From: 34-65-8 sp964516135
GTDB lineage: Bacteria > Pseudomonadota > Alphaproteobacteria > Sphingomonadales > Sphingomonadaceae
Assembly (NCBI GenBank): GCA_964516135.1
Contig: CAZEWN010000001.1
Coordinates: 195,247 to 259,246, forward strand
DNA length: 64,000 nt
Reading direction: 5' to 3'
The notes under the pieces: model-generated
Told to the model about the DNA's origin: nothing
Seen by the model: the letters and a program-made list of their open reading frames with translations, nothing else
Databases searched by the model: none
Position numbers and translations under genes: made by a program
Shown here: one piece after another, positions 50,176 through 59,500 of the stretch
How positions within the stretch are numbered: position 1 is the stretch's first letter
Layout of the letters: every line of letters begins with the position of its first letter

Positions 50176-51642
50176 ATGGCAGGAAATACAACCATTGCCC
50201 CGCGTGCATGGGCCGAAGCTGTCACAAAGCCCGAAATTCACGAAGTTCGAAGCCTGAGATCGGGGTTTGTGCTCAACGTCCCACGTCTGATCCGCGCATT
50301 CCGGTACGAAAGGGCAATCTTGCTACGCCAGGAGCTCAAATCGCTCGTGAAGAGAGGCGAGGCACGCCTCGTTTGCGCGACTTGCGGTGTTCCTGTCTAT
50401 CTGGCGTGCAGTACCAGCAAGCGCTTTTTCTTTCGGCATCGGCATGAAGATGGCTCCTGCCCCGCAGTCACCCGCACCAGCCTCTCCGAAGCTGAAATCA
50501 GGGCGATGAAATACCGTGGCACGCAGGAAAGCGAGGCGCACAAGCGGATCAAAGCGCTGGTTCTCAGAAGCCTTGCAGCTGATACTCGGTTTGCAGATGT
50601 TCTCTGCGAACAGACTTGGCGATCAAGCGAAGGCTTATCCGGCTTGCGTCGCCCTGACGTATCTGCCCGGCTCGAGGACCTGCGCATCGCATTTGAAGTG
50701 CAGCTCAGCACCACCTTTCTTGATGTCGTGCTGAGCCGCAGAGAGTTCTATCGCGCGGTGCGTGCGGCACTTGTTTGGGTCCTGCCGCATTTTCATCCCA
50801 ACTACCGCCGCATGACTGATGATGACATCCTCTTCAGCAACAACTCCAACATTTTCGTGGTCGATGAAAGCACTGCGGCAGCATCAGAGGTAGCCGGCTC
50901 ATTCGTGATCAAGTGCTGGCACCGTAAGCCAGTCATCGATGGCGGCAAGATTGTTGACGAGTGGGTAGAGCGCTTGGTCAGCTGGGACGAGATCGAGGTC
51001 GATGTCGATCTGCAGACTGTCCAGGCATTCGATTATTCGCTCGAGGCAGCCAGTCTAGCCGAGGAGATCAAGGCGGCAATGCTTGCCCGAATCGCCGCCG
51101 AACAGGCCGCTCTCGAACAGGCAAAAATCGCGGTTGAAAATGATCTGCGGCAGCAGGTGTTGAGCTTGGTTTTCGATCACCAAGTCGATGACGACCTCAT
51201 GAATCGCCACGACCGATGGCTTGCCCTGAATGCTCGCCTTCTCGAGATCAATTGCGGTCTTGAGGGCAAATATCCGGACTTCATGAAGGTTTGCCGGATC
51301 GTCCATCTGATTGAAACTGCACGGGCAGGAAGGCCGGTTGGTTTCAACTACAAGAATCTTGCGGAGATCGGGCACCACATCTTCCATCAGCACCCCGATC
51401 TGTTCCTGGCCTTCGGCTATTTGTTGCGCGCATTTGGAACGAAGCAAGTTCTTGATCGCGATGATCGGACAGGGAAGCTTGCAGCGAAAATTCGCGAAGA
51501 GCGTTCCAATTTCCGAAGTGACCAAAGATACACGATGGCTGAGGACGAGGAGCGGCTTTGTTCTTTCCTGTCCCAGGGGGCTTCACGGTCGCCCCGCATG
51601 GCAAACGATAATTCTGATCACAACGGTCAGGAGGCGGCCTAG
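50176..51642 (+). CDS. CoiA-like/DUF6035-type putative nuclease
   Basis: A 488-aa protein. Near residue 65 there is a zinc-finger-like CATCGVPVYLAC followed by KRFFFRHRHEDGSCP, the CoiA signature. Then ESEAHKRIKALVLRS and a PD-(D/E)xK-like core RRPDVSARLEDLRIAFEVQLS (one residue beyond the limit omitted) follow. Residues about 300-345 form a coiled coil. CoiA proteins act in DNA uptake; the nuclease-like core suggests DNA processing. The ATG at 50176 has an excellent ribosome site (GGAGGTGATC). It follows the WYL gene by 45 bp on the same strand. Confidence 0.7.
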   Translation: MAGNTTIAPRAWAEAVTKPEIHEVRSLRSGFVLNVPRLIRAFRYERAILLRQELKSLVKRGEARLVCATCGVPVYLACSTSKRFFFRHRHEDGSCPAVTRTSLSEAEIRAMKYRGTQESEAHKRIKALVLRSLAADTRFADVLCEQTWRSSEGLSGLRRPDVSARLEDLRIAFEVQLSTTFLDVVLSRREFYRAVRAALVWVLPHFHPNYRRMTDDDILFSNNSNIFVVDESTAAASEVAGSFVIKCWHRKPVIDGGKIVDEWVERLVSWDEIEVDVDLQTVQAFDYSLEAASLAEEIKAAMLARIAAEQAALEQAKIAVENDLRQQVLSLVFDHQVDDDLMNRHDRWLALNARLLEINCGLEGKYPDFMKVCRIVHLIETARAGRPVGFNYKNLAEIGHHIFHQHPDLFLAFGYLLRAFGTKQVLDRDDRTGKLAAKIREERSNFRSDQRYTMAEDEERLCSFLSQGASRSPRMANDNSDHNGQEAA

Positions 51643-51658
51643 GAAAACGTCAAGCTTC

Positions 51659-52387
51659 CTACTGGTCAGCCTCATTGATTGTGACGCCCGATTGTTCCAG
51701 CCAGAAGAGGTTTTCTGCCCGACGCGTTATTGCAGCGAGCGCGTGCGGGTCGCAGTCTTGAAAGAGAGTTTCGGCAAGGGTCATTCGCTTGTCGAACGAT
51801 ACGCGGCCATGGTTAAACGACGAGTGCCGTAGCAAGACCAACGCATTGCGCTCGATTGCCTTGGCTTCGTCCGACTGCTTCGAGAACTGTCCAGCCCTGG
51901 CTCTCTCGCGCCCATCTTCTATAATCGTCTCGACGAGTTCGCCGAATTCATCCTGCCAGGAAGCGCTAGCGAAAACGGTGTGAAGCACTCCATCGACCAT
52001 GAAGCTCGCAACTGTAGCGCCGATTTGCCCGTCATATTTGGAGAACCGGCCCCGGAGCGCCTTCAGATCACCTGGTAAGAGCTCGATGTCGTACTCGGCG
52101 AGAGCTGCTTCTAGCTCGTCTCCAAGATTGAAGATCTGCTCCAAGAGATAAATGATACGCGGTGAATGAGCCGCAAGGATTTTGAGAGCATTGTCTGCCT
52201 CGAGGAATGCTACCGGTGCAGTTGCATTGTCACCAAAATGGATCGACGTTGCGACAAGAATGGATCCCGATGCCTCTGCGGCAGACCGGAGTGCGTTTGA
52301 TAGGGCGGAGGCGTCATTCATCGTCAAAACTGCCCTTGATAGATGTTGCTGGCAATTGGCTAGCAGAACCGATGTCGTCTCGTGCAT
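51659..52387 (-). CDS. Hypothetical protein
   Basis: A 242-aa soluble protein I do not recognise. It is mostly helical, with segments FLEADNALKILAAHSPRIIY, GDLKALRGRFSKYDGQIGAT and FASASWQDEFGELVETIIED. It lies convergent to the CoiA-like gene, 16 bp between stops. The ATG at 52387 is used; an ATG at 52408 is in frame, and neither has a clear ribosome site. Base composition matches the AT-richer sbcCD neighbourhood, suggesting arrival with that module. Confidence 0.5.
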   Translation of the reverse strand: MHETTSVLLANCQQHLSRAVLTMNDASALSNALRSAAEASGSILVATSIHFGDNATAPVAFLEADNALKILAAHSPRIIYLLEQIFNLGDELEAALAEYDIELLPGDLKALRGRFSKYDGQIGATVASFMVDGVLHTVFASASWQDEFGELVETIIEDGRERARAGQFSKQSDEAKAIERNALVLLRHSSFNHGRVSFDKRMTLAETLFQDCDPHALAAITRRAENLFWLEQSGVTINEADQ

Positions 52388-52415
52388 AGGCTGACATATC
52401 CTACGCATTTGAGAA

Positions 52416-52654
52416 AGGGAGGAAGTTTCCTCCCTGCATGCAGCCCATTGAGGGTCTGCATGTTACCCACCTCAGCGGGGACACCCCGCAACTCCCCGGG
52501 AAGCGGAGCGGTGCTGATGACACGCTCGGTCCCGCGCGCCGTTCCGGCCCGCTCCTGCGGGCGCGGCGTTTGATGTGGGGTCCCGCATGCACTCTGCCTT
52601 CGACGGTCATGGCGGCATGTGCAGGCGTGGCAAGCCGACAGCCCCCGGCTTGCC
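52416..52654. repeat. Non-coding region with three perfect inverted repeats
   Basis: The 450 bp between the unknown minus-strand gene and the DUF932 gene have no credible coding frame. They contain AGGGAGGAA/TTCCTCCCT (52416-52435, two-base loop), CATGCAG/CTGCATG (52437-52462, with an inner CCC/GGG), and GGCAAGCC/GGCTTGCC (52629-52654, ten-base loop). Such a cluster could be an origin of transfer or replication, or a recombination site, of the mobile element. None of the stems is followed by a T tract. Confidence 0.5.
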
Positions 52655-52756
52655 GCCCGCACCGGCATGGTAGCGACCACCGCCTCCATCAGGGTGCGGT
52701 TTCCTGCTTGGCCAAGGTCGCTGGCCGCTCGCGCGACTGCGGTCATGAGTAGGTGA

Positions 52757-52830
52757 GAGTGAGAGGGTGGCGGGCTTCGCCGTGACGGGATGAGGGTCGA
52801 GAGAGAGGCTCCCGGCCGCCCGTCATGGAG
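52757..52830 (+). promoter_or_regulatory. Structured leader, copy A, upstream of the DUF932 gene
   Basis: A 74-nt block nearly identical to one at 54090-54162. It has a small stem GGCG/CGCC and then TGACGGG (52783-52789) pairing with CCCGTCA (52819-52825) around a GAGAGAGAGGCTCCC-containing loop. It ends in GGAG, the ribosome-binding site, seven bases before the ATG at 52838. The 3' side of the stem sits directly beside the ribosome site, so folding could control translation. Confidence 0.6.
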
Positions 52831-52837
52831 GTTTCCC

Positions 52838-54043
52838 ATGAACATGCAGGTTCTCGATGCGCGCCGCGATGTCAGCGGCGGCTACAAGGTCGATGTCTCG
52901 CGCGGCTCGCACAATGGCCGCGTCTCTTCGGAATGGTTCTCGCGGCCCGACGATCAGCGCTATCTCTCGCTGGACGATCTGGCCCGCTCGGTCCGGGGGC
53001 GGTCGGAACGTAGCCGCACCCGCGTCATCGAAAGCGCGCTGATCCATGTCGAGGCGAACCGGAGCGATCCCGAACGCCTGGCGCTGATGCTGCCTGGCGC
53101 CGACGAGCCTGTCGCGCCGACACACTGGAGCTTCGGCCAGCTGGCCAGCCAGGTCGGCGCCCCGGCTGCCTATCTGCGCCAGCTGCCCGCGCCGCTGGCG
53201 GCGATCAACTTGCAGTATGGTCTGACCTCGCATCGCGCGGAGCAGATCAAGACGCTCGAGACCGACGATCCGGTTGCCGGACGGCGCGTCGAACTGCGCG
53301 CCGTCACCGGTCCCGACTATGGCCGCATCTACGACCATGAACTGGTCGAAGCGGTCCAGAAGATCGCAGGCAATGGCACCAGCGACACTCGCTGGAAGGT
53401 GCCTGGTGTGCTCGACTGGTCGACCGGGATTTACAATCCCAAGGTCGATGTGTCGAAGGACACGACCACGCTCTACGCCTCGGACCGGGACGTGTTCCTG
53501 TTTCTGGTCGACGATTGCAACCCGATCGAAGCAGGCCGCCTGCCCGACGGATCGCCCGACCTGTTCTTCCGCGGCTTCTACTGCTGGAACTCCGAGGTCG
53601 GCGCGAAGACGCTGGGCATGGCAAGTTTCTATCTGCGCGCGGTTTGCCAGAACCGAAACCTGTGGGGTGTCGAAGACTTCGAGGAAATCTCAATCCGCCA
53701 CAGTAAATACGCCGCCAATCGCTTCGCCCATGAAGCCGCGCCTGCGCTGGAGGGCTTCGCGAACTCCTCCCCGCAGCCCTTCATCAACGGGATCAAGGCG
53801 GCGCGGGAACGGATCGTTGCCCGCAGCGACGAGGATCGCAGTGACTTCCTTCGCTCTCGCGGCTTCTCCAAGGCCGAGACCGGCAAGATCATCGAGCGGG
53901 TGCTCGCCGAGGAAGGCCGACCGCCGGAATCGATCTTCGACTTCGTGCAGGGGATCACCGCGCTGGCCCGCGACAAGGCCCACCAGGACGCCCGGCTCGA
54001 CATGGAGGGCAAGGCGAAGAAGCTGTTCGACCGGGTTCACTGA
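52838..54043 (+). CDS. DUF932-domain plasmid/phage-type protein
   Basis: A 401-aa protein of the DUF932 family found on plasmids, ICEs and phages. Segments include PTHWSFGQLASQVGAPAAYL (about residue 92), RAVTGPDYGRIYDHELVEAV, VSKDTTTLYASDRDVFLFLV, RGFYCWNSEVGAKTLGMASF and CQNRNLWGVEDFEEISIRHS. No enzymatic residues are established for the family. GGAGG lies seven bases before the ATG at 52838, at the end of the structured leader. First gene of the plasmid-like set to 63,148. Confidence 0.88.
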   Translation: MNMQVLDARRDVSGGYKVDVSRGSHNGRVSSEWFSRPDDQRYLSLDDLARSVRGRSERSRTRVIESALIHVEANRSDPERLALMLPGADEPVAPTHWSFGQLASQVGAPAAYLRQLPAPLAAINLQYGLTSHRAEQIKTLETDDPVAGRRVELRAVTGPDYGRIYDHELVEAVQKIAGNGTSDTRWKVPGVLDWSTGIYNPKVDVSKDTTTLYASDRDVFLFLVDDCNPIEAGRLPDGSPDLFFRGFYCWNSEVGAKTLGMASFYLRAVCQNRNLWGVEDFEEISIRHSKYAANRFAHEAAPALEGFANSSPQPFINGIKAARERIVARSDEDRSDFLRSRGFSKAETGKIIERVLAEEGRPPESIFDFVQGITALARDKAHQDARLDMEGKAKKLFDRVH

Positions 54044-54089
54044 CCCCGGACCATCCCGCCAGTTCTACGGCGTGGCGCTGCTCTCTCCA

Positions 54090-54162
54090 GAGTGAGAGGG
54101 CGGCGCTTCGCTTCGTGACGGGTCGAGGCCGAGAGAGTGGCTCCCGGCAGCCCGTCATGGAG
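54090..54162 (+). promoter_or_regulatory. Structured leader, copy B, upstream of the large ParB gene
   Basis: Second copy of the leader, with about 85 percent identity to copy A by eye. TGACGGG (54116-54122) pairs with CCCGTCA (54151-54157), the GAGAGAG-GGCTCCCGGC loop is conserved, and GGAG ends the block seven bases before the ATG at 54170. Substitutions in the small first stem keep GCG/CGC pairing. Confidence 0.6.
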
Positions 54163-54169
54163 AATTGCC

Positions 54170-56239
54170 ATGACCAAGTCCAAATCAGTCCCCAAGCTCG
54201 TGCTCAGTTCCTCGCGCGACATCCCGTTCTCGCAGCTGGTGCTGAGCCAGAAGAATGTGCGGCGCCTCAAGGCCGGCCTCTCGATCGAGGACCTCGCCGA
54301 GGACATCTACCGCCGCACCCTGCTCCAGAGCCTCAACGTCCGCGCCATGCTCGACGAGGATGGCAAGGAGACCGGCTTCTACGAAGTCCCCGCAGGCGGT
54401 CGCCGCTTCCGCGCGCTCGAACTGTTGGTCAAGACCAGGCGGATGGCGAAGGACCAGCTGGTTCCCTGCGTCGTGCGCGAAGCCGGTATCGCCGAGGAAG
54501 ATTCGCTCGCCGAGAATGTCATGCGCGAAGGGCTGCATCCGCTTGACCAGTTCCGCGCGTTCAGCGCGCTGATTGAGGCGGGCCTTTCCGAAGACGACAT
54601 TGCGGCGCGCTTCTTCGTCTCGGTCTCGACGGTGCGGCAGCGCCTGCGGCTTGCATCGGTCGCGCCCAGCCTGCTCGAGGTTTACGGCGAGGACGACATG
54701 ACGCTCGAACAGCTCATGGCGTTCACGGTCAACGGCGACCATGCCCGCCAGGAACAGGTCTGGGAGCAAGTCAAGGATACACCCTACATCTCCGCGCATC
54801 AGATCCGGCGGATGCTGACCGAGGATGCCATCCCGGCCGGCGACCGCCGCGTGCGCTTCATCGGGATCAATGCCTATGTCGAGGCTGGCGGCTACGTCAT
54901 GCGCGACCTGTTTTCCGAGCAGAACGAAGGCTGGCTGCAGGACCCGGTACTGGTCGAACAACTGGTCAATGCCAGGCTGGCGACGGCTGCCGAGGAGATC
55001 GGTGCCGAAGGCTGGAAATGGGTCGAGGCGGCGGTCGACCTCCCCTACGGCTGCGAAAGCGGCAAACGCCGGATCACCGGCACGACCGTACCGCTGACTG
55101 ACGAGGAACAGGCGCGTCTGGATGCTCTGGTCGAGGAATACGACCGGATCGGCGAGGAATATCAGGACGGGTCCGACCTGCCCGATGAAGTCGATGCCCG
55201 CCTGACCGAAATCGACGAGGAACTCACCGCACTCAACATCCGTCCGGTCACCTATGATCCCGATGAGCAGGCACGGGCAGGGGTGTTCGTCTCGCTCACC
55301 CATGACGGGCGGCTGCGGATCGATCGCGGCTATGTCCGACCCGAGGACGAGCCTGTTGCTGATGGCGAGGATGCTCCGATCGACCGCGAAGGTGCCGAAC
55401 AGACTTCCGGCCCGGCGATCAGCGTTGGCGGCCATGCGCCCGATGAAGCTGCTTCGGAAGAGGAAGACGACGCCATCCGGCCGCTCCCCGACCGGCTCGT
55501 GTCCGAACTGACTGCGGTGCGCACCGTCGCGCTGCGCAATGCGCTGGCGGGCAACCCGCAGGCCGCCTTCATCGCTGTGCTCCATGCGCTTTGCCTGTCG
55601 GTATTCCGCTCGCACGGCACCCACGGCTGCGTGCAGATCGAGGTGACCCAGGCCTGGCTCGGCAATGTCGCCCCGGACCTGCGCGAGACCCCGTGGAGCG
55701 TGGCCATTCAGGCACGGCACGAGCAATGGGCCGAGCGGCTGCCTGATGAGCCCGGTGCGCTGTGGGATGCCCTCGTGGAACTCTCGCAGGAGGAGCAGAT
55801 GGCACTGCTGGCTCACTGTGTGTCGCTCGGGGTCAATGCCCTGTTCGAACCGGTCAGGGGTTACGATGGGCGCACTTCTGCGCATGACATTCAGCAGCGG
55901 ATCGCTGCCGCCGATGCGCTGGCAAGTGTCGTCGGGCTCGACATGGCCGAAGCGGGCTGGACGCCGACGGTCGACAACTACCTTGGCCGCGTCACCAAGC
56001 CCCGGATCATTGAGGCTGTGCGCGAAGCCAAGGGCGATGCCACCGCCGTGCTGATCGAGCACCTCAAGAAAGGCGACATGGCTCGTGAGGCTGAACGGCT
56101 GCTTGAAGGCACGGGCTGGTTGCCCGAACCGCTGCGGCTGCCGGTGGCCGAACCTGACGGTGAGGGTATCGCCGAACTGCCCGACTTTCTCGCTGAAGAC
56201 GAGGACGAGCAGGACCCGATGGCCATCGCTGCCGAATGA
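54170..56239 (+). CDS. Large ParB/RepB/Spo0J-family protein
   Basis: A 689-aa protein. The ParB N-terminal domain spans about residues 15-130: IPFSQLVLSQKNVRRLKAG, VPAGGRRFRALELLVK (the GxRR box), and LAENVMREGLHPLDQF (the ENxxRxxLxP box). An HTH region (SEDDIAARFFVSVSTVRQRLRL) follows to about 170. After that come acidic linkers (about 315-430) and a C-terminal part without a known domain. Much longer than chromosomal ParB (about 300). Common in plasmids and ICEs of sphingomonads; no ParA adjoins. It has its own leader. Confidence 0.88.
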   Translation: MTKSKSVPKLVLSSSRDIPFSQLVLSQKNVRRLKAGLSIEDLAEDIYRRTLLQSLNVRAMLDEDGKETGFYEVPAGGRRFRALELLVKTRRMAKDQLVPCVVREAGIAEEDSLAENVMREGLHPLDQFRAFSALIEAGLSEDDIAARFFVSVSTVRQRLRLASVAPSLLEVYGEDDMTLEQLMAFTVNGDHARQEQVWEQVKDTPYISAHQIRRMLTEDAIPAGDRRVRFIGINAYVEAGGYVMRDLFSEQNEGWLQDPVLVEQLVNARLATAAEEIGAEGWKWVEAAVDLPYGCESGKRRITGTTVPLTDEEQARLDALVEEYDRIGEEYQDGSDLPDEVDARLTEIDEELTALNIRPVTYDPDEQARAGVFVSLTHDGRLRIDRGYVRPEDEPVADGEDAPIDREGAEQTSGPAISVGGHAPDEAASEEEDDAIRPLPDRLVSELTAVRTVALRNALAGNPQAAFIAVLHALCLSVFRSHGTHGCVQIEVTQAWLGNVAPDLRETPWSVAIQARHEQWAERLPDEPGALWDALVELSQEEQMALLAHCVSLGVNALFEPVRGYDGRTSAHDIQQRIAAADALASVVGLDMAEAGWTPTVDNYLGRVTKPRIIEAVREAKGDATAVLIEHLKKGDMAREAERLLEGTGWLPEPLRLPVAEPDGEGIAELPDFLAEDEDEQDPMAIAAE

Positions 56240-56306
56240 TCGGACGCGCGGGGCGGCTCCGGTCGCCCCGCCATCTCCAATCCAAGTTTTATCAAGGAGC
56301 CACACC

Positions 56307-56522
56307 ATGGCCATCCCTGACTATGCCCGCACCAATTTCGAGACTTTGCTCAAGGCCGCCGAAGCCGGTGACCTCGCACTGATGGAATGCACAGAGGTTG
56401 CGAGCGGTGAAACCCGTTACGTGCTCTGCGCCGTTGGCCGCGACGACGATGACTACGTGATGACCCCGTTCGGCCATCTCGCACCCGGCAATCCCTACGA
56501 GGCCTATATCCCGCCCGCCTGA
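56307..56522 (+). CDS. Small DUF6117-like protein
   Basis: A 71-aa protein: YARTNFETLLKAAEAGDLAL, then MECTEVASGETRYVLCAVGR, an acidic DDDDY turn and FGHLAPGNPYEAYIPP. It resembles a small family accompanying the DUF932-ParB-helicase set on plasmids; the DUF6117 assignment is from memory and moderate. AAGGAG lies seven bases before the ATG. A GC-rich hairpin follows the upstream ParB stop (about 56251-56272). Confidence 0.75.
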   Translation: MAIPDYARTNFETLLKAAEAGDLALMECTEVASGETRYVLCAVGRDDDDYVMTPFGHLAPGNPYEAYIPPA

Positions 56523-56564
56523 GCGCAGCACGCCTCGCACTCTCTCAAATCGAAGGAAATCACC

Positions 56565-59500
56565 ATGTCCAACTCGTCATTGGCGGGCGCTGCTGCGCGT
56601 CTGCTCGCTTCGACCTGCGCAGAGCAAACTGCCGCCTGCATCATCGCCGCCGCCCAGGACCTCCTCGGCCATATTGCCGCCGGTCGCAGGGTCGACACCC
56701 CCGCCATTCGTACCGCCATGCAATCCGCCTTCGGGGCGAGCGATGCATCTGGCGCCTGGGACTGGAAGGCCGCCTATGAAGCGGTCGAGGTCGCGCAACT
56801 GCTTTTCCTGCGCCGCTATGGGCCCGCGCTTCACGCCAAAACTGCGGACCCGTTCGAACGGCTGAAGCTGGTCGAACGCATCGCTAGGCTTGCACCGACC
56901 CAGACCCGCCGCAGCGAGGAGATGGTGCAATTCCAGCAGTTCTCAACCCCGCTTGGATTGGCATGGGTCGCGGGCTTCGCTGCGCAGTTCCAGCCCGGTG
57001 AACTGGTGCTCGAGCCTTCGGCGGGGACAGGTCTGCTTGCGATGCAGGCCGAACTTGCTGGCTCGAGCCTTGCGCTCAACGAAGTCGCCGACACGCGCCT
57101 CGCAATCCTGAAGGCCCTGTTTGATGGAGCAAGCGTCACCGCTCATGATGCGGCGCAGATCCATGATAGGCTCGGTGCCGGCCTGGTGCCCAGCTGCATC
57201 GTGATGAACCCTCCGTTTTCGGCGGCGCTCGGGGTCGACACCCGCGTTGCGGATGCGGCCTTCCGGCACATTGCCTCAGCACTGGCCCGGCTTGCCGATG
57301 GCGGGCGGCTCGTTGCGATCACGGGCAGCACATGCGCGCCCGACAATGCGACATGGCACGACAGCTTCGTTCGATTGCAGGAACAGGCACGCGTGGTGTT
57401 CACCGCGCCGATCGCGGGCAGCGTCTATGCCAGTCATGGCACAACATTCGAGACCCGGCTGACGGTGATCGACAAGCTGCATGCCGACGATCCCGGCATG
57501 TTCCCGTCCTCGCGGGATATGGCAGCCGACTTGCACAGCCTGCTGAAGATGCTGGTCGAAGACCTCCCGCCGCGCCCGCAGGTAAGAGTGATGCCGCTTG
57601 CCTCATCGGTTGCAAGGTCGGTTAGCAGCACACGGCGCGTTGTTCCGGCAAAGCCCAGACTTGCCGCCGTCCCGTTAACGGTACCCACCGGTGTTCCGCT
57701 CGACTATGACACCGTCGATTGGGCAGCAACCGGCAACGGGAACCTGAGCGATACACTCTACGAGCCCTATGCGCTGCAATCGATCCGGATTGCGGGCGCA
57801 AAGCCGCATCCAACCCGGCTTGTCCAGTCCGCAGCCATGGCCTCGGTTGCGCCGCCCAAGCCGAGCTATCGCCCGCATTTGCCCGAAGGGTTGGTCGAGC
57901 AGGGCCTGCTCTCCGACGCCCAGCTCGAATCCGTGATCTATGCGGGCGAGGCCCATTCGGCGCATCTGGCCGGAAGCTGGACCGTCGATGCTACCTACGA
58001 CAAGGTCGAGGCTGCACCTGACGATTGCGAGACTGCCGTCCGCTTCCGCAAGGGCTGGTTCCTTGGCGATGGTACCGGCGCAGGCAAAGGCCGACAGGTC
58101 GCCGGCGTGCTGCTTGACAACTGGCTCAAGGGTCGGAGGCGAGCGGTGTGGATCTCGAAGTCCGACAAGCTGCTCGAAGACGCCCAGCGGGACTGGCGGG
58201 CGCTCGGGCAGGAGCCCTTGCTGATCCAGCCGCTCGCCCGCTTCCGCCAGGGCACACCGATCCGGCTCGAGCAGGGCATCCTTTTTACGACCTATGCCAC
58301 GCTACGCTCCGACGCGCGCGAGGGAAGGGTTTCGCGCGTACAGCAGATCGTCGATTGGCTCGGAATTGACTTCGACGGGGTCATTGTCTTCGACGAGAGC
58401 CATGCCATGCAGAATGCCGGTGGCGGCAAGTCAGACCGGGGCGATTCTGCCCCCTCACAGCAAGGCCGTGCCGGGCTGCGTCTGCAACACGCGCTACCCG
58501 ATGCCCGTGTGCTCTATGTCTCGGCGACCGGGGCGACCACGGTGGAGAACCTCGCCTATGCCCAGCGGCTCGGTCTCTGGGGTGGCGCGGACTTCCCCTT
58601 CGACAAGCGCACCGACTTCGTTGCGGCGATTGAGGCTGGCGGGGTTGCTGCCATGGAAGTGCTCGCGCGCGACCTCAAAGCCCTCGGCCTCTACGCCGCC
58701 CGTTCGCTGTCTTACGAAGGTGTCGAATACGAACTGGTTGAGCATCAACTGACCCCCGACCAGGTCCGCATCTACGACGCCTATGCCGGGGCCTTCCAGG
58801 TCATCCATAACAATCTCGACGCGGCGCTCGAAGCTGCGGGCGTGACCAGCAGCAGCGAGGGCACCTTGAACCGCCTGGCCAAATCGGCCGCCCGCTCGGC
58901 CTTCGAATCTGCCAAGCAGCGCTTCTTCAATCACCTGATCACCGCGATGAAGACGCCAACCCTGATTACGGCGATCGAACATGGTCTGGCCGATGGCCAT
59001 GCCGCCGTCGTCCAGATCGTCTCGACCGGGGAGGCCTTGCTGTCGCGCCGTCTTGCCGAAATCGATCCGGGCGATTGGAGCGACATCCAGTGCGATGTCA
59101 CCCCTCGTGAATACGTCTTGGACTATCTCGCGCACAGCTTCCCGACGCAGCTTCATGAGACCTACACCGACGGCGACGGCAACCTCGCCTCGCGCCCGGC
59201 CTATGACGGTGATGGTAATGTCATTCAGTGCCGCGAGGCTTGTCAGCGGCGCGACCGGCTGATCGAGCAACTGGCCGCAATGGAGCCGGTGCAAGGCGCG
59301 CTCGACCAGATCGTCCAGCGCTTCGGAACAGACATGGTCGCCGAGGTCACCGGACGCTCGCGCCGGATCGTGCGCAAGCACGATGCGGACGGCCAACGTT
59401 TCGTCGTCGAGAACCGGCCCGCCCATGCCAACCTCGCCGAGGCGCAGGCGTTCATGGAGGACAAGAAGCAAATCCTCGTCTTCTCCGACGCAGGCGGCAC

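Noticed and set aside
52360..52845. 161-aa minus-strand and 104-aa plus-strand frames in the inverted-repeat region
   Set aside because: No codon bias, no ribosome site, Arg/Pro/Ser-rich in both strands; the region is better explained as non-coding.
54185..56314. 709-aa minus-strand open frame opposite the large ParB gene
   Set aside because: Antisense shadow of a GC-rich gene with strong codon bias; no homology, and the ParB frame has its motifs and ribosome site.
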